Below, piece by piece: positions 24,520 through 33,289 of a DNA stretch of 64,000 bases. This stretch comes from Flavobacterium crassostreae. GTDB taxonomy: Bacteria; Bacteroidota; Bacteroidia; Flavobacteriales; Flavobacteriaceae. The notes beneath the pieces were generated by a model. The model worked only from the letters and a program-made list of their open reading frames with translations. It did not search any database and was not told the DNA's origin. Positions within the stretch are counted from its first letter, which is position 1. Every line of letters starts with the position of its first letter. The translations under genes and the position numbers were made by a program. The stretch covers positions 2,046,001 to 2,110,000 of the forward strand of contig NZ_CP017688.1 of the NCBI RefSeq assembly GCF_001831475.1. Direction: 5' to 3'.

Positions 24520-24831
24520 ATGGAAAAAACAAATATGGATAGTTTAGTTACTGTTTTGGCTGCGGTTGAAAAACTAGGCTTTCAATCGCAATTCGAGGTC
24601 AATGGAAAAAATTTAGTTTCCTTAAAAACAGATCAACATTTTCTATCAACCGAAGTGAAAATAGCACATTATTACCGTTTTGAAGGCGAATCCAGTCCTG
24701 ATGACAGTTCCATCATGTATGCTATTGAATGTAATACAGGAGAAAAAGGAACGCTAATTGATGGCTATGGACCTAGCGCAAACCTTGAAACAGCTAATTT
24801 TATAACGACTGTAAACAGCATCAAAAAATAG
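24520..24831 (+). CDS. Small conserved hypothetical protein (often mis-named phosphoribosylpyrophosphate synthetase)
   Basis: The 103-residue cytoplasmic protein has the pattern MDSLVTVLAAVEKLGF at the start and HYYRFEGESSPDDSSIMYAI in the middle. The FEGxSxPDDSSxxYAI signature belongs to a small Bacteroidetes family that automated annotation often calls phosphoribosylpyrophosphate synthetase. No PRPP loop is visible here, so that name is not supported. It sits between the eRF1-like gene and the P-type ATPase. The role is unknown. Confidence 0.72.
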   Translation: MEKTNMDSLVTVLAAVEKLGFQSQFEVNGKNLVSLKTDQHFLSTEVKIAHYYRFEGESSPDDSSIMYAIECNTGEKGTLIDGYGPSANLETANFITTVNSIKK

Positions 24832-24977
24832 TATGCAATAAAACAGTAGCCGTTGTTTTTTTAGAAAAATAGCAACTTTTTATTGAAGGTATTTTACAAA
24901 TATTCAACTGTATTCTAGAAAATTAAAAGTAATATTTTAGCAATACATCAGCCTAGTCTATGAAAAAATAAAACTTT

Positions 24978-27482
24978 ATGTCCCTCAATAAATTTAAAAT
25001 TAAAGGTCTAACAGATGCCCAAGTAATTGAAGCCAGGGAAAAATACGGACAGAATAAAGTTTTTTACAAAAAGACCAATCAATTTTTAAAAGGTTTATTT
25101 ATAATTGTCACAGAACCCATGACAATTTTATTATTTGTTGCTTCAACCATTTATTTTGTTAGTGGAAAAACCTCTGACGGAATTTTTTTAGCTTCAGCAA
25201 TTATTTTGATAGCAGTAATTTCATCATATCAAAAAGCGAGAAGTCGCAATGCATTAGATAAATTAAAAGATTTTACAAAGCCCAAATGCAAAGTCATTCG
25301 AAATGGAGTTGTAATCAAAATTAAAACAGAAAAATTAGTACTAGGCGACAGTTTATTGGTAGAAGAAGGCGATGCAATTGCAGCGGACGGAATCATTGTA
25401 CATTCGAATGATTTTTCGGTAAACGAATCCATTCTCACCGGAGAATCAATGGCTGTTACCAAAGACAAATCTAAAAAAGAAAACACTATTTTTCAAGGAA
25501 CTATGGTTGCTAGCGGATTAGCCATTGCAACCATTTCGGCTATTGGTTGTGCAACTAGTTTGGGTAAAATTGGTGCTAGTCTTCAAGAAATTAAAGAAGA
25601 AAAAACTCCATTAGAATTACAGATTAACAATTTTGTTAAAAAGATGACTATTGCGGGAGCTTTGGTCTTTTTTATTGTTTGGGCAATAAACTATTTTAAT
25701 TCCCGTCTATTGTTTGATAGTTTGCTAAAAGCATTAACGCTCGCTATGAGTGTTTTGCCCGAAGAAATTCCGATTGCCTTTGCCACCTTTATGGCACTTG
25801 GTGCTTGGCGTATGATGGAAAATGGAATCATTGTCAAGCAAATGAAAACGGTCGAAACCTTAGGAAGCGCAACCGTAATTTGTGTGGATAAAACAGGAAC
25901 AATTACCGAAAATAAAATGAGTTTGGCCAAAATATTTACGCTAAAATCTCAAAAAACAACCCATATCGGAAATGATTTGTCAGCCGATGAAAAGCAATTA
26001 ATTTCAATCTCCATGTGGGCGAGTGAGCCTGTTCCGTTTGATCCTATGGAAATAGCATTGCATGACGTATATGCAACTGAAATTGAAAAAGATCAACGTT
26101 CTCAATTTAAAATGGTGCATGAATATCCATTGTCAGGCAAACCGCCTATGATGACCCACATTTTTGAAAATAAAGCTGGAGAACGTATTATTGCCGCCAA
26201 AGGAGGTTCTGAAGCTATACTGGCAATTTCAAACATTTCTGCAAAAGAAAAAGCAGCAATTGAAGCAGCAATACAATCATTATCAACAGAAGGTTACCGT
26301 ATTTTGGCTGTTGGAAAGGCATTATTTAAAGGAGATAATTTTCCTGAAAAGCAACAAGAATTTTTATTTGAATTTATAGGACTATTGGCCTTTTATGATC
26401 CACCGAAAAAGAATATTAAATCGGTTTTACAAGAGTTTTACAAAGCAGGAATAAAAGTAAAAATAATCACAGGAGACAACGCTGAAACCACTGCTTCAAT
26501 AGCCAAACAAATCAGATTTATTGGTTATGAAAAATGTATCTCTGGAGATGCATTACTGCAGTTGTCCGACGAGGAACTTCAGAAACAAGTGGGAGAAATC
26601 CATTTATTCACCCGAATGTATCCCGAAGCAAAACTTAAAATCATCAATGCCTTAAAAGCGAATCAAGAAATTGTGGCCATGACTGGCGATGGCGTCAATG
26701 ATGGTCCAGCACTCAAAGCAGCACACATAGGCATAGCCATGGGCAAAAAAGGAACAGAAATTGCCAAACAAGCTGCCTCATTAATTTTAATAAATGATGA
26801 TTTGGCCAAGATGGTTGCTGCGGTTGCTGCTGGTCGAAAAATTTATGCCAACCTAAAAAAGGCCATACAATTCATCATTTCTATTCATATTCCGATCATC
26901 TTTACCGTATTTATACCATTGGCTTTAGGCTGGATTTATCCTAACATTTTTTCACCGATACATATTATATTTTTAGAACTAATTATGGGGCCTACTTGTT
27001 CTATCGTGTACGAAAATGAACCGATAGAGAAGAATGCAATGTCATTAAAACCAAGACCTTTTACAAATACCTTCTTCAGTTGGAAAGAACTCTCCACCAG
27101 TATTATTCAAGGAATAGTGATCACAATAGGGACATTATTTATTTATCAGTTTTCGGTGTATCAAGGTTTTAATGAACAAGTAACACGAACTATGGTTTTC
27201 TTGGTTTTAGTGACTGCCAATATTTTTCTAACCTTGATCAATCGTTCGTTCTATTATTCCATTTTTACTACTTTGCAGTACAAAAATAATTTAGTGTTCC
27301 TCATTACAGGTATTACCATTTTCATTACTGCACTATTGCTAACCGTGCAACCATTACTTGATTTTTGCTTATTCACAAAACTAAATTTGCAGCAAGTAGG
27401 CCTCGCTATCGGAGCAGGAATTGTTTCGGTACTTTGGTATGAACTGGTTAAAATTTGGAAGCGAAATTTTAAAAGGGCTTAG
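24978..27482 (+). CDS. P-type cation-transporting ATPase
   Basis: The 834-residue protein has all P-type motifs: LTGES in the actuator domain (about 155), phosphorylation site DKTGTIT (about 305), MTGDGVND in the hinge, and about ten membrane segments. The membrane-4 motif is PEEIP instead of the PEGLP of calcium pumps. The membrane-6 region reads LELIMGPTCS, lacking the N-x-x-x-D residues of Ca2+ pumps, so the ion cannot be assigned. Such ATPases are common in oxygen-limitation and stress clusters. It ends the island. A hairpin without a T-run lies just after (27510-27534). Confidence 0.9.
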   Translation: MSLNKFKIKGLTDAQVIEAREKYGQNKVFYKKTNQFLKGLFIIVTEPMTILLFVASTIYFVSGKTSDGIFLASAIILIAVISSYQKARSRNALDKLKDFTKPKCKVIRNGVVIKIKTEKLVLGDSLLVEEGDAIAADGIIVHSNDFSVNESILTGESMAVTKDKSKKENTIFQGTMVASGLAIATISAIGCATSLGKIGASLQEIKEEKTPLELQINNFVKKMTIAGALVFFIVWAINYFNSRLLFDSLLKALTLAMSVLPEEIPIAFATFMALGAWRMMENGIIVKQMKTVETLGSATVICVDKTGTITENKMSLAKIFTLKSQKTTHIGNDLSADEKQLISISMWASEPVPFDPMEIALHDVYATEIEKDQRSQFKMVHEYPLSGKPPMMTHIFENKAGERIIAAKGGSEAILAISNISAKEKAAIEAAIQSLSTEGYRILAVGKALFKGDNFPEKQQEFLFEFIGLLAFYDPPKKNIKSVLQEFYKAGIKVKIITGDNAETTASIAKQIRFIGYEKCISGDALLQLSDEELQKQVGEIHLFTRMYPEAKLKIINALKANQEIVAMTGDGVNDGPALKAAHIGIAMGKKGTEIAKQAASLILINDDLAKMVAAVAAGRKIYANLKKAIQFIISIHIPIIFTVFIPLALGWIYPNIFSPIHIIFLELIMGPTCSIVYENEPIEKNAMSLKPRPFTNTFFSWKELSTSIIQGIVITIGTLFIYQFSVYQGFNEQVTRTMVFLVLVTANIFLTLINRSFYYSIFTTLQYKNNLVFLITGITIFITALLLTVQPLLDFCLFTKLNLQQVGLAIGAGIVSVLWYELVKIWKRNFKRA

Positions 27483-27693
27483 AAGCTAATTAGTTTTAAC
27501 GGGAATGCGCAGTCCGCTTGTTTTGAGTGGACTGTTGAGAAAATTTAATATATGTTATAGCGAGAGCACATTAACAGATACCGTAACTAAAATAGATAGT
27601 GCAATTTGTTAGCGAAAACACTTTGGTTATTAAGTAAAACTTTAATCGACACTAGAAAAGGTAAAAATAAAACGTAACTAGTGAGTTCTATGT

Positions 27694-28380
27694 TTATTTA
27701 CATAAATTAATAAAATAGTGATTAAGTTTTATTGTCGTTTGATCTAATTTTTGATTTTTAGAAATAGATTTTACTAGTCTCAAATCTTTAAAGTTACAAG
27801 TATTGAAAAGTAAATCCTTTGAAAACCAGTTCAAGGGAGATTCTATTTTTCCATCAATCAATTCTTGAATCCAATTGTTAATAGTCGAATGCCAGTATTT
27901 TCCATCTACATTCTGAACATAACCAATTATTGCACTATAATCTAAATTTACTCCATGAACATTGTGCTTAAATCGTTCAATTCCTCCAGAAAATTTAGTT
28001 GGATCACTACCCAAAACATATTCTTTTTCTCTATTACTAGGCATTGAAGTTGTTAATCGTTTAGCTTCAATAGTAAAAAAAGGAGTAGGGTCAGAAAAAT
28101 GCTTAAACACACCAATATCAACTCGTCGATCTATTCCTTTTTCTTGCTTTTGTTTGGTTTCCGCTTGGAAAATAAAAGCTTGATTTTTGGAAAAATAAGT
28201 TAATGTTTTACCAAGTTGTTCATTTAAATATTCTTCAGATTCATTTACTTTACCTTTAAAATGTTTCTGAAACGTATATAAAGTTTCTTCCAGAAAAATA
28301 AGTAGCTTTTCTTTAATTGAACCTTTCTTTATTGAAGGATTTGGAACATTAGCTATTGAATTATAGTTGTCTTTTAGCAT
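27694..28380 (-). CDS. Putative PD-(D/E)xK restriction endonuclease
   Basis: This 228-residue protein lies directly after the DNA methyltransferase gene; stop and start overlap as TAATG. The stretch RRVDIGVF, followed after 10 residues by FTIEAKRL, is a good match to the catalytic core of PD-(D/E)xK nucleases (Asp, then Glu-x-Lys). The remainder is rich in Lys, Phe and Asn with no recognised domain. Context and motif make it the likely cleavage subunit of a restriction-modification pair. I do not recognise a closer family. Confidence 0.62.
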   Translation of the reverse strand: MLKDNYNSIANVPNPSIKKGSIKEKLLIFLEETLYTFQKHFKGKVNESEEYLNEQLGKTLTYFSKNQAFIFQAETKQKQEKGIDRRVDIGVFKHFSDPTPFFTIEAKRLTTSMPSNREKEYVLGSDPTKFSGGIERFKHNVHGVNLDYSAIIGYVQNVDGKYWHSTINNWIQELIDGKIESPLNWFSKDLLFNTCNFKDLRLVKSISKNQKLDQTTIKLNHYFINLCK

Positions 28381-31355
28381 TAGTATCCAGCATTATAAAG
28401 ATCAACAATAGTTTCATCAGCGTCTCTTAAAGCTATAGACTGAAGCCAGTATCTCAATTCTTTAGGTTTAATCAAATAAATTAAATTTCCATCATAAATT
28501 TTTACCACTCTATTTATCCTGTAACTAGTTCCTATCTTATTATAAACCAATTGAGCGATATGCTTTTCAATTTCATCTTCCGTTTTAAGTGTTTTAGAAA
28601 AAGTAATTTCATTTCCATATTCAAAAATATTACAAATAAAGGATTCCGTTTGATAAATACTTTTTTGAACGTATCTTTTTGATTCAGTTTCAAATAATAA
28701 ATTTAAAACTTCACAAAATATTTCTCCAAAACTTATTAATTCCTTTTCAGAAGTCGATTCTAAAACTTTTACATTGGTATCTTTTCCTAAAAACTCTAAA
28801 CTATAATTTAATGTATCGCTTATCAAAATTTCATCAAATTTCGTCAATTCAATTTCTCTCTCATCTTCTGGAAATGGGATACCTAAAATATCTTTCTGTA
28901 ATGTGGTTTTGGTTGAACGGCTTACTCCGCTTCTAGCACTTGTAGTAAGAATATAAAATCTATAAAGCGAATTTTCTTTAATTCTATTATATACATTAGT
29001 TAATTGTTCTGTTTGATCGATAGAAGCGTGTATTCCAATAACCTCATTTTTAAAAATCATATCATAATCAAGCAAAATACAAGGAATAGAATTCTTTCCA
29101 ATGTTCTTTTTAATTAATAAATGATTTTTTAAAAATATTTCTTTTTTAGTATTTCTGCTTCTTTGAAAATATTGCCTTTCACAAATATATGTTTCGTGAA
29201 TTCCATTCTCATCAAAATCTGATGGATTAAATATTCTTTTATTAGTCAAGAATTCTGCAGATTTATATTTCTTTTCTTCTAAATCTTTTTGCGTAATTTG
29301 ATTGTCTGTTTTTTTTCCTTCAATAACTCCATCACCATAAATCCATCCTTTTTCCTTTCTCTTGTCTAAAAAATCTTTTAAACTTTGAAAATTAGTTAGT
29401 CTATTGATAAAAGGGACTAATCTTCCGCCTCCAAGTAAATTAGATTTCCAAACAAAAGGATTTTCTAAAGCATCTGATTTAGCTACTTTATGAAAATCAT
29501 AGTGGTCAATTTCAAAGTACTGACGTTCTTTGGCAGTTTTTAATTTTTTTACTGTAATGTGATAAACAGGATCGCTATCTGGTACTTTGTTCTCTAGAAA
29601 AAAGGCCGAAACTGCTACATTTTTTTCGTTTCCTTTATTTTTAAAAAGGGTATTACTCAAATAAGTAAAATCAATTATTTGAGGAATGTTATATTCAGCA
29701 AACAACCACTTTCTAAAGTTTATAGGCTTTTGAGAGTTATTATACAATAAAGGTCCAGAGGGTAAAATAAAAGATAGTAATCCTTTCTCTTTTTTTAAAA
29801 GGTTCATTCCAAGAATAGTAAATAATAAGGCGCTTTGATTATTTGGCACTTGTTCTACCAAACCTAACCCTGTTATTAAACTATTAATTTTAGGTACTTT
29901 TAGTCCATACTCTACAAATGGAGGGTTTCCTATAACTAAATCAAATTTTTTGTCTGTATTTTGAGGATACCAATCAAAAAAATCGGAGGCCACTACGTTA
30001 TCGCTTAAATTATCAAATCGAAGGTTTTCCCAAATAACCTTTGGTGATAAAATATCACACAAGGTTAAACTCAAACTAAAAATAGCTAAATCAACTGCTT
30101 CATCAGCAATGTCAATTCCATAAATACTTTCCTTTAAAAGTTTTTTCAGTTCATTTAAGTTGTCTTTTCCTGGCTGAATCCATTCTCCTGTTTTTTCATG
30201 ATATGATACTCTCCACCAGTCGATAATTCTCTTATAGGCTGAAACTAAAAATATTCCAGAGCCACAAGCTGGGTCTAATATTTTAAAATTCTCTTTTGGT
30301 TGATTGATAGGCATACACTCATCAATCATAAAGCTTACCAAGTAAGAAGGTGTATAAGCAACTCCTGTACTATTATCAGCCTCTAAAAACATTTCATAAA
30401 TACTACTGATTAACTCAATAGGTAGATAATTAAAGGAATATAATCTCCAAAAAACAAATTGATTTTCATCTAATACTCCTGATAAAAAATCAGCTAAAGG
30501 AGATAAGTCTTTGCCTTTTATCTGCTCTTTAGAAATATCTGATAAATAAAATATTTTACCATTAAAATGATTGCTAAGGTATTCAAATAGGTTTAGCGTA
30601 TATTGATTACCTTTACGAATTGTTTCTGTAAAATCAGTTGCGTATCCAAATTTTTCTTGATTGAAAAAATCAGCAGCAAAAACTCTTGTTTCATTTCTGT
30701 TTTCATCAATATCAACTCTCTCTTCTAAGTATTTAACTAAAATCCCTAAAACTAAAAGTTTACTCGCAATTGTTTTATCTAATTTTATTTTATCCAGAAA
30801 TAAATTTCTTGTTTTTTTGAGTTCAGAAATAAGTTTTTCATAAGCGGTTTCACTATAACCAAAATCATATTTGGTTTGTTCCCAAAAAGAACCATTGTCA
30901 AATTTCTTAGCTGAATATTCTTTATATTTTTTTACAGCATCACCTGCAATTTTTAGCGTTTCAAAAGGAGAGACTTGTAAATTTCCACTTTTAGTGTGCT
31001 CTACAGGTTTAGATGAATTATAAAATTTTATTTCAGTTTTAGTAATTACAAGGTACAAACGAACTTCTGTACTACTCCAAACATTTTTATGTATTTCTAC
31101 AACATCTTGTTCTTTTGTGGTAAAATCAAAGATATAAAGTTGTGGCTTTGAGGGTCTATTTTGATTCGGAAAATTCCTAAAATAAACAGCATCAGCTCCA
31201 ATCTTTTTTGCTTTTTCAAGAGACAAGCGTTGATAATAGTTTATACTTGAATTTTCAAAATCAGATGTATGGATTAATCCAAAATATTTTCCATCAGCAT
31301 TGAGCATCTCTAGCTGAGATAATCCACTAATATATTCATTTGATTGTATATCCAT
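28380..31355 (-). CDS. Eco57I-type N6-adenine DNA methyltransferase, large
   Basis: The 991-residue protein has an adenine methyltransferase core at about 340-520: motif I LDPACGSGIFL, the GIDIADEAVDLA acidic loop, and motif IV DLVIGNPPFVEYG. The N-terminal 330 residues are helical with no clear nuclease motif. The C-terminal 450 residues (VWKSNLLGGGRL, then the IRxF-like region) are a target-recognition-type domain as in type IIG/IIL enzymes. With the downstream nuclease it forms a two-gene restriction-modification cassette. The region looks AT-richer than its neighbours and is probably an acquired defence module. Confidence 0.85.
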   Translation of the reverse strand: MDIQSNEYISGLSQLEMLNADGKYFGLIHTSDFENSSINYYQRLSLEKAKKIGADAVYFRNFPNQNRPSKPQLYIFDFTTKEQDVVEIHKNVWSSTEVRLYLVITKTEIKFYNSSKPVEHTKSGNLQVSPFETLKIAGDAVKKYKEYSAKKFDNGSFWEQTKYDFGYSETAYEKLISELKKTRNLFLDKIKLDKTIASKLLVLGILVKYLEERVDIDENRNETRVFAADFFNQEKFGYATDFTETIRKGNQYTLNLFEYLSNHFNGKIFYLSDISKEQIKGKDLSPLADFLSGVLDENQFVFWRLYSFNYLPIELISSIYEMFLEADNSTGVAYTPSYLVSFMIDECMPINQPKENFKILDPACGSGIFLVSAYKRIIDWWRVSYHEKTGEWIQPGKDNLNELKKLLKESIYGIDIADEAVDLAIFSLSLTLCDILSPKVIWENLRFDNLSDNVVASDFFDWYPQNTDKKFDLVIGNPPFVEYGLKVPKINSLITGLGLVEQVPNNQSALLFTILGMNLLKKEKGLLSFILPSGPLLYNNSQKPINFRKWLFAEYNIPQIIDFTYLSNTLFKNKGNEKNVAVSAFFLENKVPDSDPVYHITVKKLKTAKERQYFEIDHYDFHKVAKSDALENPFVWKSNLLGGGRLVPFINRLTNFQSLKDFLDKRKEKGWIYGDGVIEGKKTDNQITQKDLEEKKYKSAEFLTNKRIFNPSDFDENGIHETYICERQYFQRSRNTKKEIFLKNHLLIKKNIGKNSIPCILLDYDMIFKNEVIGIHASIDQTEQLTNVYNRIKENSLYRFYILTTSARSGVSRSTKTTLQKDILGIPFPEDEREIELTKFDEILISDTLNYSLEFLGKDTNVKVLESTSEKELISFGEIFCEVLNLLFETESKRYVQKSIYQTESFICNIFEYGNEITFSKTLKTEDEIEKHIAQLVYNKIGTSYRINRVVKIYDGNLIYLIKPKELRYWLQSIALRDADETIVDLYNAGY

Positions 31356-31493
31356 TTAATGATTTTTCTTTAAATACAAAAATGCAATAATTTAATTAAT
31401 ATTTGGATATTTGGATATGAATATTTTTTGCTTCGTGTAGTTTTATAAACCCATTTTACAATCGTATTTAGAAAACAAAAAGTTCTAACTAGC

Positions 31494-31557
31494 CCCGATA
31501 GTAGTGAAAATCCTCTAGTGCTGGGGTTCAGCACTAGAGATTGTAGCGAATAGCGGG
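31494..31557. ncRNA. Long imperfect hairpin, possible conserved intergenic RNA or DNA element
   Basis: The inner stem is a perfect 11-bp pair (CTCTAGTGCTG at 31513-31523 with CAGCACTAGAG at 31529-31539) with a 5-nt loop. The outer arm continues through 31494-31511 and 31540-31557 with one bulged C and five single mismatches at fairly regular steps, closing with CCCG/CGGG. I recall similar AGCCCCGAT...AGCGGGA intergenic elements in Flavobacterium genomes; this could not be checked here. It lies in the 371-bp gap between the methyltransferase and nitroreductase genes, where no real gene is seen. Confidence 0.5.
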
Positions 31558-31726
31558 ACAAAAAGTTCTTATGAAAAACAATCATTCTGCTCCTAAAAAA
31601 AAACACCAATCTCTCGACTGATGTTTTCGTTACTATTTTTTCGGGTCTACATTTTTGTACTACTTTTTAGGAAAAAAAAGGGATTAGGAAATGGAACTGG
31701 TTGATTTTGGGAATCGAGTTGCTGTA

Positions 31727-32362
31727 TTATTTAAATTCAATTAGAAATTCTTTTTTTGGAGTTCTCACTTTTTTCATGGGTGCAATCCAGTCGTTGGCTG
31801 TGTCGGCATAGCCTACATACATGAGTGAAACACTCTTTAAACCATGACTTTGTAAGCCTAATATTTCGTCCGTAACGGCATTGTCAAAACCTTCTACGGG
31901 GGTGCTGTCTATTCTAAGTTCGGCTGCTTGCGCCAACGCCAAACCTAGGGCAATATAGGATTGTCTGGCCGTGTGCGCAAAATTTTCTTCGGCAGGTTGT
32001 TTGAGATAGCTGGCTTTGAGTTGGTCTGTGTAACTTTCGAACCTTCCTTTGGGTAAGCCTCTTACTTCTGTGGTGTGATCGTAGACCTTATCAATTCGTT
32101 CAGCAGTGTAGCGATCCCAAGCGGCAAATATAATTACATGGGAACAATTGCGCATGCAATCCGGATTCAAGGCGGTTAACGCTAATTTTTCTTTGATTTC
32201 TTGGTTCTCGATCACTACCAATTGAAACGGTTGCAAACCAGACGAACTCGGGGCCAAACGTGCGGCTTCTACAATTTTATCGATGTTTTCTTGGGATACT
32301 TTTTTGTTGGCTTTATAGGCTTTTACGGCATGTCTCCAATTTAAATTTTCTAGTAAATTCAT
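31727..32362 (-). CDS. Nitroreductase family NAD(P)H-dependent oxidoreductase
   Basis: This 211-residue flavoprotein has the nitroreductase hallmarks: RHAVKAYKANKKV and ARLAPSSSGLQPFQ near the N terminus for FMN binding, and IALGLALAQAAEL in the middle. The C-terminal KKEFLIEFK is also typical of the NfsB-like group. It reduces nitro compounds or quinones in the cytoplasm. It lies 39 bp after atpG in the same direction, so it may be read as the last gene of the N-ATPase transcript. Confidence 0.9.
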   Translation of the reverse strand: MNLLENLNWRHAVKAYKANKKVSQENIDKIVEAARLAPSSSGLQPFQLVVIENQEIKEKLALTALNPDCMRNCSHVIIFAAWDRYTAERIDKVYDHTTEVRGLPKGRFESYTDQLKASYLKQPAEENFAHTARQSYIALGLALAQAAELRIDSTPVEGFDNAVTDEILGLQSHGLKSVSLMYVGYADTANDWIAPMKKVRTPKKEFLIEFK

Positions 32363-32401
32363 AGTTTTTCGTATTTGTTAGTATTTAAAATTCGTCTAAT
32401 A

Positions 32402-33289
32402 TTAATCTTCTTTCATTACTTCAAAACCCGAAACGACATCAAAGAGTTCTTCGTCAATGGTGCTTTGGCGCAAACTGTGGAATTGTAGACTGAGTTCTTC
32501 TAGCAATTCGCCTATATTTTTTTCGGCACGTTGCATCGCAGCCAAACGACTGGCATTTTCGCTAGCCAAAGATTCGGCACAGCCTTTGAATAAAGAGGTG
32601 AAAAGATAGGCATGAATGAGCGCCAATAGGGTAGACTCATTCCCGCCGATAAGTTGCGGAATTCGTTTTGTAGGCCATTTTATGGCTGTATAGGATTGTC
32701 GCCATTTTTCATCCAAAGGCAATAAGCGTTGCATCGCAGGCTTGTAGGCCGCGCCCGATAAGGGTTGGTTGTGAAAGATGTAAATCTCATTGGTTTTGTT
32801 TTTATTGAAAATCGCTTCACTTTGCACTAAAATTTTTTCTACCAATGGGGTTATGGCATTCACAGATCCAGGAACCGAAAAGGTTTTTGCGGTATCATAC
32901 CCCATATCCGAAAGCAACAATTGCACTCGTTCGCCTACGGCCCATATTTCTTTTCGGCCTTCGATTTCTTGAAGGGATTGGGATACAAATTCGGCAAGAG
33001 AATCGTTAAACCGCCCCACCAACCCTTGGTCTGAACCAAAAACTAGAGCACAAACAACCTTGTCTTTGTTGGCGATGGGGGCGTTATTTTCGATTATGGG
33101 ATTGCTTTTTTCTTTTCCCAAATACGCAACGATGCCCAACGAAACCGTTTGATAATAATCACCAAGGGAACGCACTGCCGTTTCGTATTGCCCGATATTG
33201 GAAGCTGCTACTGCTTTCATGGTTCGTACCACCGATTTAAGATCTTCGGCACCACTCAATTTTCTGCGTAAACTTTCCTGTGTATCCAT
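32402..33289 (-). CDS. atpG: N-ATPase gamma subunit
   Basis: The 295-residue central stalk subunit has the N-terminal helix (ESLRRKLSGAEDLKSVVRTMKAVAA, quoted in parts: SLRRKLSGAEDLK) and the C-terminal SLRQSTIDEELFDVVSGFE segment of gamma subunits. It closes the operon order atpDCQRBEFAG, diagnostic of the N-ATPase class of rotary ATPases. Its ATG overlaps the atpA stop (TAATG). It couples rotation of the c-ring to the alpha-beta hexamer at the cytoplasmic side of the membrane. Confidence 0.9.
   Translation of the reverse strand: MDTQESLRRKLSGAEDLKSVVRTMKAVAASNIGQYETAVRSLGDYYQTVSLGIVAYLGKEKSNPIIENNAPIANKDKVVCALVFGSDQGLVGRFNDSLAEFVSQSLQEIEGRKEIWAVGERVQLLLSDMGYDTAKTFSVPGSVNAITPLVEKILVQSEAIFNKNKTNEIYIFHNQPLSGAAYKPAMQRLLPLDEKWRQSYTAIKWPTKRIPQLIGGNESTLLALIHAYLFTSLFKGCAESLASENASRLAAMQRAEKNIGELLEELSLQFHSLRQSTIDEELFDVVSGFEVMKED

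Noticed and set aside
27510..27534. Hairpin after the P-type ATPase gene as a terminator
   Set aside because: The 9-bp stem lacks a following T-run, so terminator function is not supported; noted only in the ATPase entry.
31370..31609. Minus-strand open frame of 79 codons upstream of the methyltransferase
   Set aside because: It runs through the imperfect hairpin and has no protein-like pattern or plausible start context.
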